Of a DNA stretch of 64,000 nucleotides, positions 27,470-36,670 are shown piece after piece; position 1 is the stretch's first letter; the number at the start of each line of letters is the position of its first letter. The stretch is from Jeotgalibacillus soli (GTDB taxonomy: Bacteria; Bacillota; Bacilli; Bacillales; Jeotgalibacillaceae), in NCBI RefSeq assembly GCF_000829435.1, contig NZ_JXRP01000020.1, forward strand, positions 62,001 to 126,000. Direction: 5' to 3'. The notes beneath the pieces are model-generated. The model did not search any database and was not told the DNA's origin. It saw nothing but the letters and a program-made list of their open reading frames with translations. The position numbers were made by a program, and so were the translations under genes.

Positions 27470-27705
27470 TAAAAAAAGCCCCTATCAATTGCAGGGACGC
27501 TTTTATGCGCGGTACCACCCAGCTTAAGAGAATGTAATCTCTTCGCCTTCATTTACTAACGGATTGCTCCGATTCTCCACTTATACTCATGCAGAGAACA
27601 GCTCCAGGAGTGTAATTCGAATGGCCCTTTGTGTCAGTTTCCAGCAGCCACTGACTCTCTACAAAACAGGGAGGACCCTCTACTTATTCCTTTCAATGCT
27701 TTTAA
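27470..27705 (-). promoter_or_regulatory. T-box riboswitch (tyrosine) upstream of tyrS
   Basis: The 14 nt T-box TGGGTGGTACCGCG is at 27521-27508 on the minus strand. Stem I, with GAGAGTCAGTGG and CTGGAAACTGACAC, and the specifier region AATTACACTCC lie upstream; the specifier codon UAC (27614-27612) means tyrosine. Downstream, AAAAGCGTCCCT and AGGGGCTTTTTTT make the intrinsic terminator that uncharged tRNA-Tyr would prevent. A complete, ordinary T-box. Confidence 0.93.
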
Positions 27706-27730
27706 CCTATTCACTTTAAGTTAAGATTAT

Positions 27731-27760
27731 TTTTATCATATGACATATATCCCTGTCAAG
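27731..27760 (-). promoter_or_regulatory. Predicted promoter of the tyrS T-box transcript
   Basis: TTGACA (27760-27755) with an 18 bp spacer to TAAAAA (27736-27731) on the minus strand. The -35 is perfect; the -10 is weak. It places the start about 20 nt before the T-box stem I. Confidence 0.55.
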
Positions 27761-27846
27761 CATCTATTAAAAGAGGAAATTTCCCCAAGAAGTACATATC
27801 ATTTTGTGCTATAATAAGAACGATGTTCTAAGGAGGCTGATACTTA

Positions 27847-30801
27847 TTGAATGAACGTATAAAAGACTTACGAAAGCGTGCAACTTCCTTTTTTACTAGA
27901 TTTAATTCTGGCAGCTGGAGAAAAAACACACGAATTTCTTATCAAGTATTTTGGAATATATGTTTAATTCTCATTATATTAGGTGTGATGGGCGGTGCTT
28001 TTGCAGGCGGTGTTGGAGCAGGTTATTTTGCTTCACTTGTAAAAGATGAAGAAATCATTCCATTTGAAATGATGGAAAGCAATATTTATGACTACACAGA
28101 AACGTCAGATCTATACTTCGCAAATGATGTATACCTCGGGAAATTAAGAACTGACCTTGAGCGTGAAGAAGTTGTGCTAGAAAACGTCTCCCCTTATTTA
28201 ATTAATGCTGTCATTGCAACAGAAGATGAATATTTCATGGAACATGATGGCGTGGTGCCAAAAGCAATTATGCGGGCGTTATTTCAAGAGGTGACCAATT
28301 CTGCTGTTCAAACTGGGGGAAGTACGCTTACACAGCAATTAATTAAAAATCAGATTTTGACGAATGAAGTTTCCTTTGACCGAAAGGCAAAAGAAATTTT
28401 ACTCGCACTTCGTTTAGAGCGATTTTTTGAAAAAGATGAAATTATAGAAGCTTATTTAAATGTCGCCGATATGGGAAGAAACTCCTCAGGACGTAATATT
28501 GCGGGAGTTCAAACCGCTGCAAAGGGGATTTTTGGTGTGGAGGCAAAGGATTTAACACTGCCTCAAGCAGCATTTATTGCCGGCCTGCCTCAAGCCCCTT
28601 TTGGTTATACTCCATTCACGAACGTAGGTGAACGCAAAGATGAAGCTGGACTTCAGCCTGGGCTTCAGCGCATGCAGGAAGTATTATCACGCATGCTTCG
28701 TGAAGAGAGCATAACACAAGAAGAATACGACCAAGCGCTGGCTTATGATATTACAGCTGATTTTATTCCTGCTTCTTCAAGTTCGATTGATGAATACCCG
28801 TGGGTTACACGAGAGCTTGAAAGCCGTGCGACTGAAATTATAGCGGTTGTACTTGCAGAGCGGGATGGCTATAGTGAGCAGCAATTAGAAGACAGTAAGC
28901 CATTAAAAGACGAGTATGAGCAATTGGCAGATCGAGACATTCGCCAAAACGGATATAAAATCCATTCAACTATTGATAAAGAATTATATGATGCAATGGA
29001 AGAAGTGAAAAATAACTTTAATGACTTCGGTCCAAACCATAACGTAACCAGAACAAATTTAGAAACGGAAGAAGAAGTAATTGTCTCTGAGCCTGTTCAA
29101 GTAGGAGGTATCCTTCTAGAAAATGGTACTGGGCGTATTATAAGCTTTACTGGTGGAAGAGATTTTGATCAGGAGCAGCTTAACCATGCTACTCAATCCT
29201 ACCGCTCTTCCGGGTCAACCATTAAGCCAATCGCAGTGTACGCCCCTGCAATTGAATTTGGTCTAATCGGTGCAGGTACGCCTCTTGCAGATGTAAAGTT
29301 CTCTTACCGTGGATGGAATCCAGATAACTACTCATATCGGGAATACGGGCTTGTCCCTGCAAGAACAGCTTTAGCTGCATCTCATAATCTATCAGCTGCA
29401 CGTCTATATGGGAAAATGCAGAGCCAAGGACTAAATCCTGGAGAGTTTTTAGAAAAGATGAACCCGGAAAAAATTTCTAGTGCTGAATATGAGAACCCAT
29501 CCTTTTCGCTTGGAGGAATGGCAACAGGGATCTCTGTAGAAGAAAATACAGCAGCTTACGCGACACTCGGTAATATGGGTCAATATGTTGAACCTTACAT
29601 GATTGAGAAAATTGTGGATAAAAATGGCGAAGTAATTTATGAACATAAGACTGAGTCTATCCAAGTATACTCTCCTGCAACGGCTTATATTACGCTTGAT
29701 ATGATGCGGGATACAATGACACCAATTGGGACAGGACGTTCAGCTCCCCGTTTCTTAAACTTTACGACGGACTGGGCAGCAAAATCAGGAACATCCCAAG
29801 ATTTCCATGATAACTGGTTTATTGCAACGAATCCAAATATTACATTTGGTATGTGGTTTGGCTATGGTGAACCTGAATCACTTTATGATAATGGACAATA
29901 CAATACACGCACGATTAATCTATGGGCAAATATGATGAACCGGGCAAATGAGCTTCGGCCAGAACTCATCGATCCGCCGAATTCATTTCAGCAGCCTGAT
30001 GGAGTTGTAAATCGCGCATTCTGTTCATTTACTGGACAAGCAGCAACCGATGCATGTTCACAAGCAGGGCTTGTTACTTCTGACTTGTTCCCTAGCAGCT
30101 TTGCATTCTCTGGTGCAAGTGATGCGTTATTGGTCAGCAGATATGTAACTCTTAACGGTGTACGTTATGTGGCTCTTGATTCAACACCAGCTGAATTTTC
30201 ATCAAACGGGGCACTGCTCAGTCCTGATTATGCGGAGCAGATGCTGGCTCCATATGGTGGAAACGCGGCAGGACTTTTCCCTGAAGGAAATTCATTCTTT
30301 GATAATTTACTTGTCGCTCAAAATCGTTTAGAGGATGATGGAAGCAATCCAGCAGGGGTTACAGCAACAGCTACTGGCAGCGGTATTACATGGACGCCTT
30401 CCGGCAGCGGTGATGTTGTAGGCTACCGTGTTAAAAATACTGGCGGCAGTACGATCGTCTCTCGTAAAGCAGACGAGAATTTAACAGCCTCCCTTCCAAA
30501 CGGTACTTATTATGTTGTGGCAGTTGATGTAGCAGGAAAAGAATCGACGCCATCAAATGAAATTCAAATTGGAGCCCCCACTCTTCCTCCTCCTGCCCAG
30601 GAAAAGGAAGAAAATGATGCACCTGCGACACCAGTTCCTCCAACCACACCGCCACCATCAAGTGGCAATGGAGGAAATGAAGAAGATCCTCCTGAAGAAA
30701 CGGAGCCTCCTGAAGTAACAGAGCCTGCAGAGGAAGAGCAGCCTGCAGAGGAAACGCCACCGGAAGAAACTCCTCCTCCAGATGAAGGAAATGGAGAATA
30801 A
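27847..30801 (+). CDS. Class A penicillin-binding protein (PBP1A family) with FN3 and acidic Pro-rich tail
   Basis: Bifunctional peptidoglycan synthase, 984 residues. A cytoplasmic tail of about 35 residues precedes one membrane helix (about 36-62). The GT51 glycosyltransferase shows ATEDEYFMEHDG (residues 124-135) and GGSTLTQQLIKN. The transpeptidase has SxxK at Ser457-Lys460, SHN (ASHNLSAARL) and KSGT at 646-649. A fibronectin type III-like domain (TWTPSGSGDVVGYRV) follows, then a tail rich in Pro, Glu and Thr. Start is TTG with AAGGAGG 10 nt upstream; the nearby ATG is out of frame. Divergent from tyrS. Confidence 0.93.
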   Translation: MNERIKDLRKRATSFFTRFNSGSWRKNTRISYQVFWNICLILIILGVMGGAFAGGVGAGYFASLVKDEEIIPFEMMESNIYDYTETSDLYFANDVYLGKLRTDLEREEVVLENVSPYLINAVIATEDEYFMEHDGVVPKAIMRALFQEVTNSAVQTGGSTLTQQLIKNQILTNEVSFDRKAKEILLALRLERFFEKDEIIEAYLNVADMGRNSSGRNIAGVQTAAKGIFGVEAKDLTLPQAAFIAGLPQAPFGYTPFTNVGERKDEAGLQPGLQRMQEVLSRMLREESITQEEYDQALAYDITADFIPASSSSIDEYPWVTRELESRATEIIAVVLAERDGYSEQQLEDSKPLKDEYEQLADRDIRQNGYKIHSTIDKELYDAMEEVKNNFNDFGPNHNVTRTNLETEEEVIVSEPVQVGGILLENGTGRIISFTGGRDFDQEQLNHATQSYRSSGSTIKPIAVYAPAIEFGLIGAGTPLADVKFSYRGWNPDNYSYREYGLVPARTALAASHNLSAARLYGKMQSQGLNPGEFLEKMNPEKISSAEYENPSFSLGGMATGISVEENTAAYATLGNMGQYVEPYMIEKIVDKNGEVIYEHKTESIQVYSPATAYITLDMMRDTMTPIGTGRSAPRFLNFTTDWAAKSGTSQDFHDNWFIATNPNITFGMWFGYGEPESLYDNGQYNTRTINLWANMMNRANELRPELIDPPNSFQQPDGVVNRAFCSFTGQAATDACSQAGLVTSDLFPSSFAFSGASDALLVSRYVTLNGVRYVALDSTPAEFSSNGALLSPDYAEQMLAPYGGNAAGLFPEGNSFFDNLLVAQNRLEDDGSNPAGVTATATGSGITWTPSGSGDVVGYRVKNTGGSTIVSRKADENLTASLPNGTYYVVAVDVAGKESTPSNEIQIGAPTLPPPAQEKEENDAPATPVPPTTPPPSSGNGGNEEDPPEETEPPEVTEPAEEEQPAEETPPEETPPPDEGNGE

Positions 30802-30811
30802 AAATAGATAC

Positions 30812-30842
30812 AAAAAAACGTGCCGGAATCCGGCACGTTTTT
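30812..30842. terminator. Bidirectional terminator between the PBP gene and acsA
   Basis: AAAAACGTGCCGG and its complement around a 3 nt loop, T runs on both sides, between convergent genes. Confidence 0.92.
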
Positions 30843-30848
30843 ACTTTA

Positions 30849-32567
30849 TTAATCTTCCATTGTTGACAAGTCACCAGTTGGCAGATCAAGTTCCCATGCT
30901 TTCAACACTCGGCGCATAATTTTTCCGCTGCGTGTTTTTGGAAGCTTGTCTCTAAATTCAATTTCTCTAGGAGCTGCGTGAGCCGCTAAGCCTTTCTTCA
31001 CATGCTGACGAATTGCCTCTTTTAGTTCATCTGATTGTTCATAGCCTTCACGCAGAGCGATAAACGCTTTAATAATTTCTCCTCTTACTGGATCCGGCTT
31101 CCCGATGACGCCAGCTTCTGCAACGGCAGGATGCTCTACCAATTTACTTTCTACTTCAAAAGGTCCGACACGCTCACCAGATGTCATGATTACATCGTCA
31201 ATTCTTCCTTGGAACCAGTAATACCCATCTTCATCTTTATAAGCAGAATCTCCTGATACATACCAGTCGTTTGGCATAAAGTAGGATTCGTATTTTTGTT
31301 CATTATTCCAAATCGTCTGCATCATAGACGGCCATCCCTTTTTCAATGCGAGATTTCCCATTCGATTTGCAGGAAGCTCATTTCCTTGATCATCGACAAT
31401 GGCTGCTTCCACTCCAGGGAAAGGCTTACCCATTGATCCAGGACGGATTTCCAAGCTAGGATAGTTACAGATCATTTGCCCGCCTGTTTCCGTCATCCAC
31501 CATGTATCATGGATGCGGTGCCCGAACACTTTCATTCCCCATCGAATAACCTCTGGATTTAATGGTTCTCCTACACTCAATACGTGACGAAGAGAAGAAA
31601 GGTCATATTGCTTTACAAGCTCATCTCCGGCTCCCATCAGCATTCTAAAGGCTGTAGGTGCACTATACCAAACCGTAACATTATAGTCTTGTATCGTTTT
31701 ATACCAAGCCTCTGGGCTAAAACGACCCCCCACAATAACTGACGATGTCCCTGTAAGCCACGGACCAAAGATTCCATATGACGTACCTGTAACCCATCCA
31801 GGATCGGCCGTGCACCAATAAACATCATTATCTTGCAGATCCAGTACCCATTTGGCCGTTTGATAGTGTTGCAGCATCGCATTTTGCACATGCAATACTC
31901 CTTTTGGCTTACCTGTTGATCCGGATGTATAGTGTAGGATCAAGCCATCATCACGTTCGAGCCATTCAACAGAAAATGAACGATCGGCCATTTCAAAATG
32001 CTTTAAGAAATCAATATTCTTCCCATTCTCTTCGATGTTTTTACCGATAAGAAAAACATGTTTTAAATGCGGAAGTTCATTTACAGGTATACGTTCCAGC
32101 AAGTCCGGTGTAGTGATGATCACCTTGGCTTCACTATCTTCCAGCCGGTCTCTGACAGCACCTTCCATAAACGCTTCAAATAAAGGTCCAACAATGGCAC
32201 CAATTTTTAGAGCGCCCAGAAGTGCAAAATACAGCTCAGGTGAACGAGGCATAAAGATGAAGACGCGGTCCCCTTTTTCAACGTCCCCATGGCTTTTAAG
32301 TACATTAGCTGCTTTGTTCGTTAGTTCTTTCATTTCTTTAAACGTGTATTTTTCATTTCTCTCCGCATCGCGGTAGTATAATGCGACTTTGTTCTTTTTG
32401 TCTGACTCTGCATGACGATCAATCGCCTCATAAGCCATATTCACTTTTCCAGTTTCATGCCATGAAAAGTTTTTTTCAGCTTCTTTCCAATCAAATGAGG
32501 CTGCTGTTTCCTCATAGCTTTCTAGATTGTACTTCCCTTTAATCGATGGTAACGCTTCCAATTTCAT
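30849..32567 (-). CDS. acsA: Acetyl-CoA synthetase
   Basis: AMP-forming enzyme that activates acetate for growth, 572 residues as in B. subtilis. Motifs: P-loop LHYTSGSTGKPKG, DTWWMTETGGQ, SGDSAYKDEDGYYWFQGR. The catalytic lysine in TRSGKIMRR is Lys549 by count, the same number as the lysine acetylated by AcuA and deacetylated by AcuC in B. subtilis. It is divergent from acuABC. A SigA-type promoter (TTGAGA-17-TATAAT) lies upstream. Confidence 0.97.
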   Translation of the reverse strand: MKLEALPSIKGKYNLESYEETAASFDWKEAEKNFSWHETGKVNMAYEAIDRHAESDKKNKVALYYRDAERNEKYTFKEMKELTNKAANVLKSHGDVEKGDRVFIFMPRSPELYFALLGALKIGAIVGPLFEAFMEGAVRDRLEDSEAKVIITTPDLLERIPVNELPHLKHVFLIGKNIEENGKNIDFLKHFEMADRSFSVEWLERDDGLILHYTSGSTGKPKGVLHVQNAMLQHYQTAKWVLDLQDNDVYWCTADPGWVTGTSYGIFGPWLTGTSSVIVGGRFSPEAWYKTIQDYNVTVWYSAPTAFRMLMGAGDELVKQYDLSSLRHVLSVGEPLNPEVIRWGMKVFGHRIHDTWWMTETGGQMICNYPSLEIRPGSMGKPFPGVEAAIVDDQGNELPANRMGNLALKKGWPSMMQTIWNNEQKYESYFMPNDWYVSGDSAYKDEDGYYWFQGRIDDVIMTSGERVGPFEVESKLVEHPAVAEAGVIGKPDPVRGEIIKAFIALREGYEQSDELKEAIRQHVKKGLAAHAAPREIEFRDKLPKTRSGKIMRRVLKAWELDLPTGDLSTMED

Positions 32568-32602
32568 GCCGTTGTCCCCCTTATGTAAGAAATGTCTTCT
32601 CT

Positions 32603-32631
32603 ATTATAGTACAACTTTTAATTTTTCTCAA
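32603..32631 (-). promoter_or_regulatory. SigA promoter of acsA
   Basis: TTGAGA (32631-32626) and TATAAT (32608-32603) with a 17 bp spacer on the minus strand, about 30 nt upstream of the acsA start. Confidence 0.75.
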
Positions 32632-32699
32632 TTTTTTAAAAATACTAATACAGATAGCTTGTAAAATTTGTCTCTCTTATAATTTCATTCTATTTTTAG

Positions 32700-32714
32700 T
32701 TGAAAGCGCTTTAC
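32700..32714 (+). promoter_or_regulatory. cre-like CcpA site upstream of acuABC
   Basis: TTGAAAGCGCTTTAC keeps the TGAAAGCGCTTT core; the final CA is displaced by one T. It overlaps the likely -35 region of acuA, upstream of TATAAT at 32731-32736. CcpA repression of acuABC is known in B. subtilis, so repression by glucose is inferred. Confidence 0.55.
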
Positions 32715-32769
32715 AATTTCCATTATGCTATATAATAGAACTACTAAGGAAATGTGGGTGATAAAGAAA

Positions 32770-33402
32770 ATGGAGCACAAAAAAATATACAATGCAAAAG
32801 AACTAAGAACCACGGAAGGTTCGATCGTCATAGAAGGTCCCATTTCATCCAGCCAGCTCGCTTCTCTTGAATTTCATGAACATTTAGTTGCGTTTCGTCC
32901 GCCTGAACAGCAACACAAAGCACTTATTGAAATCGCTGCGCTGCCAGAAGGACGCATTATTATCGCAAGAGAGCATAATACTGTAGTTGGATATGTTACT
33001 TATTTATATCCTGATCCTTTAGAACGCTGGTCTCAGGGAAACATGGAAAATTTAATTGAATTAGGTGCAATTGAAGTCATACCTCGTTTCCGGGGTGCCT
33101 CTGTTGGAAAGAATCTCCTTCGTGTATCGATGATGGATGACGCTGTTGAGGATTACATTATTATTACAACAGAATACTATTGGCACTGGGACTTAAAAGG
33201 AACAGGCTTAAATGTATGGGAGTATCGAAAGGTAATGGAAAAAATGATGAATGCAGGGAGCTTAGAATACTTCGCTACTGACGATCCAGAGATCAGCTCT
33301 CACCCGGCAAACTGTTTAATGGCTAGAATAGGAAGCCGAATTACACCTGAATCCATTCAAAAGTTTGACCAATTGCGTTTTATGAACCGGTTTATGTACT
33401 AG
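32770..33402 (+). CDS. acuA: Protein acetyltransferase AcuA
   Basis: GNAT-family acetyltransferase that inactivates AcsA by acetylating its catalytic lysine. ATG at 32770, with GGGTGAT upstream, gives exactly 210 residues, the length of the B. subtilis protein; an in-frame extension to 32725 covers the promoter and was rejected. The acetyl-CoA site is IPRFRGASVGKNLLRVSM. First gene of acuABC, 21 bp before acuB. Confidence 0.95.
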   Translation: MEHKKIYNAKELRTTEGSIVIEGPISSSQLASLEFHEHLVAFRPPEQQHKALIEIAALPEGRIIIAREHNTVVGYVTYLYPDPLERWSQGNMENLIELGAIEVIPRFRGASVGKNLLRVSMMDDAVEDYIIITTEYYWHWDLKGTGLNVWEYRKVMEKMMNAGSLEYFATDDPEISSHPANCLMARIGSRITPESIQKFDQLRFMNRFMY

Positions 33403-33423
33403 ATCTATGCGGGAGGTACTTTC

Positions 33424-34071
33424 ATGATCATAGAAGAAATGATGAAGACTGACGTTCATACCTTATTGCCTGAAGCTACACTTGCTGATTCAATCGAAAC
33501 GATGAGAGTGCATCGCATCAGACACATCCCCATCGTCGATGCTAAACGAAAAGTGGTAGGAATTATTACAGATCGAGATATTAAAGAAGTTTCCCCCTCC
33601 CCTTTTCAAACTCAGCCATCTGCAAAATTATTTACAACAAAACTAAAAGACATAATGAAAACCCCTGTTATTACGGGACATCCATTAGACTTTGTAGAAG
33701 AGGTGGCAGTACTCTTTATGGACCATCGAATCGGCTGTCTTCCCATTGTCAGTAACGATAAGCTGATTGGCATGATTACTGAAACCGACCTGCTTTACAC
33801 ACTGACACAGCTTACTGGAGTTAGACAGCCAGGATCACAGATTGAAGTAAAGGTACCTAACCGTGCTGGCATGCTTTATGAGGTGGCAGGGATTATTCGA
33901 AAAAATCACTCAAATATTCACAGTGTTCTCGTGTATCCTTATAAAAAAGATGATCGTTATAAAATTCTAGTATTCCGCGTCCAAACCATGAACCCGATGA
34001 CTGTGATTCGAGACTTACGTGAGGAAGGGCATGATGTCCTATGGCCGAATTTGCCAACACATCAGTTATGA
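33424..34071 (+). CDS. acuB: AcuB, CBS-ACT domain protein
   Basis: 215 residues with two CBS domains (about 5-60 and 77-135; MMKTDVHTLLPEATLADSI, DIMKTPVITGHPLDFVEE) and a C-terminal ACT-like domain (about 143-210; VKVPNRAGMLYEVAGII). CBS pairs bind adenine nucleotides and ACT domains bind small ligands, so a ligand-sensing role in acetate control is likely, but its exact function is not known. Preceded by GGGAGG. Its stop overlaps the acuC start (ATGA). Confidence 0.94.
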   Translation: MIIEEMMKTDVHTLLPEATLADSIETMRVHRIRHIPIVDAKRKVVGIITDRDIKEVSPSPFQTQPSAKLFTTKLKDIMKTPVITGHPLDFVEEVAVLFMDHRIGCLPIVSNDKLIGMITETDLLYTLTQLTGVRQPGSQIEVKVPNRAGMLYEVAGIIRKNHSNIHSVLVYPYKKDDRYKILVFRVQTMNPMTVIRDLREEGHDVLWPNLPTHQL

Positions 34072-35231
34072 CAAAAGAAGCAGTATTTATTTTTTCAGAA
34101 GAACTATTAAACTATCGATTTTCTAACGATCATCCGTTTAATCAAAAACGTTTGCAATTAACAGTGGATTTATTAACAAAAATGAATGCGGTTACATACG
34201 AGGATATCATTCCACCTCGCATTGCTACAGATGAGGAGCTTCAGCTTGTTCATGATCCCGCCTATATAAACGCGGTGAAACAAGCTGGATCAGGAACTCT
34301 TTCTCAAAGTAAAGCAGAAAGCTACGGACTCGGCACTGAAGATACACCGATTTTTAAAGGAATGCATGAAGCGAGTGCACGTTTAGTTGGCGGTACATTA
34401 ACTGCAGTGGATTGGGTGATGTCCGGAAAGGCAAAACATGCTGTAAACCTTGGTGGTGGTTTACATCACGGCTTTCGAGGGAAAGCTTCTGGCTTCTGCA
34501 TCTATAATGACAGCTCTGTAGCCATCAAATATATCCAGGAAAAATACGGGGGAAAAGTATTGTATGTCGACACAGACGCTCACCATGGAGACGGTGTCCA
34601 GTGGTCCTTTTACGACGATCCAGATGTATGTACACTCTCTATCCATGAGACCGGCCGATACCTATTTCCCGGGACAGGGGCAGTCAATGAACGTGGCCAT
34701 GGAAAAGGATACGGGTTTTCCTTTAATATTCCCTTAGATGCATTTACAGAGGATGAATCTTTTCTCGAAGCGTACGAACTGTCTTTACGTGAAGTCATTG
34801 CTTTTTTTAAGCCCGACGTGATCTTGACACAAAATGGCGCTGACGCTCATTGCCTGGATCCATTAACTCATTTATCCTCTACCATCAATATATACAGGGA
34901 GATTCCAAAGCTTGCCCACAAATTGGCCCATGAATATTGTGAAGGCCGCTGGATCGCTGTCGGGGGTGGAGGCTATGATATATGGAGAGTTGTACCAAGA
35001 GCATGGTCGCATATTTGGATGGAAATGACTAATTTTCAGCTAACAGATCTTAAGCTGCCTAAGGAATGGCTTGAGCGTTGGCAGCCGGAATCACCTGTTC
35101 CGCTTATTGAAACATGGGATGACCCTGCTGCGCTATATGAAAAAATACCGAGAAAAAAAGATATTACAGAAAAAAATAGGCAGACGCTTGAAAAAGCACT
35201 TTATCCTATTCTTTCAAAGAATAAAAAGTAA
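34068..35231 (+). CDS. acuC: Lysine deacetylase AcuC
   Basis: Class I histone deacetylase fold; reactivates acetylated AcsA. Zinc and catalytic residues are in YVDTDAHHGDGVQW, HHGFRGKASGF and QNGADAHCLDPLTH, and GGGGYD is the C-terminal signature. ATG at 34068 overlaps the acuB stop by 4 bp and gives 387 residues, equal to the B. subtilis protein; a GTG/ATG-like extension from 34041 lies wholly in acuB. In B. subtilis the next genes are motPS (ytxDE); they are absent here. Confidence 0.95.
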   Translation: MTKEAVFIFSEELLNYRFSNDHPFNQKRLQLTVDLLTKMNAVTYEDIIPPRIATDEELQLVHDPAYINAVKQAGSGTLSQSKAESYGLGTEDTPIFKGMHEASARLVGGTLTAVDWVMSGKAKHAVNLGGGLHHGFRGKASGFCIYNDSSVAIKYIQEKYGGKVLYVDTDAHHGDGVQWSFYDDPDVCTLSIHETGRYLFPGTGAVNERGHGKGYGFSFNIPLDAFTEDESFLEAYELSLREVIAFFKPDVILTQNGADAHCLDPLTHLSSTINIYREIPKLAHKLAHEYCEGRWIAVGGGGYDIWRVVPRAWSHIWMEMTNFQLTDLKLPKEWLERWQPESPVPLIETWDDPAALYEKIPRKKDITEKNRQTLEKALYPILSKNKK

Positions 35232-35273
35232 GGCGTTTCTTTAATTCTGATTTTCATCATCTATATAAAAAAA

Positions 35274-35311
35274 GAGTGAATCCTTTTAAATTAAGGGTTC
35301 ACTCCTGTTTT
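35274..35311 (+). terminator. Terminator of acuABC
   Basis: GAGTGAATCC and GGGTTCACTC pair (one G-T wobble) around 11 nt, followed by CTGTTTTTA. Copy D of the palindromic element begins right behind it. Confidence 0.8.
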
Positions 35312-35396
35312 TAGCTATGTTAAAGTCCATTGTTGATTATTGCACTGCATTGATTGGAGCGGGTGTGCTGCAATCAACAGACACATTTAACAAAGT
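35312..35396. repeat. Intergenic palindromic element, copy D (short)
   Basis: AGCTATGTTAAAGTCC, ATTGATTGGAGC, GCTGCAATCAAC and CATTTAACAAAGTC in 85 bp, with the middle deleted. Its outer ends form a clear terminal inverted repeat. It fills the acuC-ccpA gap, where motPS stands in B. subtilis, and may act as the ccpA terminator. Confidence 0.85.
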
Positions 35397-35403
35397 CAAA
35401 TTA

Positions 35404-36405
35404 TTATTTTTTTGTAGACTGTCTTTCCTCAATGCGATGCGGAAGGACGACCGTTTGATCATCAATCGATTCTTTATTCATGAGCTTTGTCAAGAGACGC
35501 ATAGCAACTGCGCCTATATCGTATAAAGGCTGAACAACTGCTGTCAGCTGTGGACGAACCATAAGCGCAAGCTTTGTGCTGTCAAAGCTGATCACTTCCA
35601 ATTCTTCAGGCAGTGCCAAGCCTTGATCTAGCGCACCGTGTACAACTCCCAATGACATTTCATCGTTTCCTACAAATACAGCTGTTGGCTTAGAAGCCAG
35701 CTCACTAAGACGTGACCATGCTTCAAGACCGCTATCATATGTGTAATCCCCTTCGATCACCAATTCTTCTCTGTAATCGATACCAGCCTGCTTTAGCGCC
35801 TCTCTGTATCCCTCAAGCTTTAACGTACGGTTAATAGTATCATGGAACGGACCGCTAACAAAAGCGATATCCTTGTGACCTTTTTCAATTAAACAGTTCA
35901 CCGCATCAACTGAGGCCTGAAAATAGTTGATGTTAACTGAAGGAGTTTGATTTGTCTCCTCCACTGACCCTGCAATAACAATCGGTACAGGAGATCGTTT
36001 AAATTCAGTTACGAGTGTTTCGTTAATATTCCCGCCCATAAAAACAATTCCATCTACTTGTTTACCAAGCATTGTGTTAAGTAAATGAAGTTCCTTTTCC
36101 TCATTTTGATCAGAGTTACTTAAAATAATATTATATTTGTACATTGTAGCGATATCTTCAATTCCACGTGCTAATTCAGCAAAAAAGATATTTGAAATAT
36201 CAGGGATTACAACGCCAACAGTAGTTGTTTTTTTACTTGCTAGCCCTCTTGCCACGGCATTTGGTCGATAACCTAATCGTTCGATTACCTCGAGCACCTT
36301 TTTTCTGGTAGCTGGTTTTACATTTGGGTTTCCGTTCACTACACGAGAAACCGTTGCCATGGATACATTCGCTTCTCTGGCCACGTCATAAATTGTGATA
36401 TTCAA
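35404..36405 (-). CDS. ccpA: Catabolite control protein A
   Basis: LacI-family master regulator of carbon catabolite control; binds cre sites with HPr-Ser-P. The helix-turn-helix is [20 protein letters not shown] and the DNA-binding hinge [13 protein letters not shown]. An in-frame ATG at 36438 would add eleven residues; TTG at 36405 has GAAGGAG 8 nt upstream and gives 333 residues that align with the B. subtilis N-terminus, so it is preferred. It lies beside aroA as in B. subtilis. Cre-like sites occur in this window at ackA, the gamma-lyase gene, acuA and upstream of ccpA itself. Confidence 0.97.
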   Translation of the reverse strand: MNITIYDVAREANVSMATVSRVVNGNPNVKPATRKKVLEVIERLGYRPNAVARGLASKKTTTVGVVIPDISNIFFAELARGIEDIATMYKYNIILSNSDQNEEKELHLLNTMLGKQVDGIVFMGGNINETLVTEFKRSPVPIVIAGSVEETNQTPSVNINYFQASVDAVNCLIEKGHKDIAFVSGPFHDTINRTLKLEGYREALKQAGIDYREELVIEGDYTYDSGLEAWSRLSELASKPTAVFVGNDEMSLGVVHGALDQGLALPEELEVISFDSTKLALMVRPQLTAVVQPLYDIGAVAMRLLTKLMNKESIDDQTVVLPHRIEERQSTKK

Positions 36406-36544
36406 CGCTGACACTCCTTCAGTCATTCTTGTTTTCATTTATTTTCATTTTACACTAACATGTTCATTCTAAAAAGAAAATCATTGTCCACTTTTGAATG
36501 TTTTGCTCACATATGTACATAATCATACGCTAGTGTTCTACTGC

Positions 36545-36558
36545 TTTCAACGTTTTCA
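36545..36558 (-). promoter_or_regulatory. cre-like site upstream of ccpA
   Basis: TGAAAACGTTGAAA on the minus strand matches the cre consensus at 13 of 14 positions, 140 bp before the ccpA start. It may mean autoregulation; the promoter between it and the gene is not clear. Confidence 0.4.
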
Positions 36559-36594
36559 TCAGGATCCACACAAAAGTTTCTTTTTTCCTGACTA

Positions 36595-36656
36595 AAAAAG
36601 CTTCCCGGATTCTTTTCACTGTCAAAAAGCAACAGCGAAAGACCCGAGAAGCTCTA
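36595..36656 (-). terminator. Terminator of aroA
   Basis: GAGCTTCTCGGG and CCGGGAAGCTTTTTT pair as the base of a long hairpin on the minus strand. Confidence 0.8.
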
Positions 36657-36670
36657 TATTAAGTGCTTAA

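Noticed and set aside
30431-30889. 152- and 90-codon minus-strand frames at the end of the PBP gene
   Set aside because: They are the complement of the Pro/Glu-rich tail; low-complexity coding sequence often leaves open frames on the other strand.
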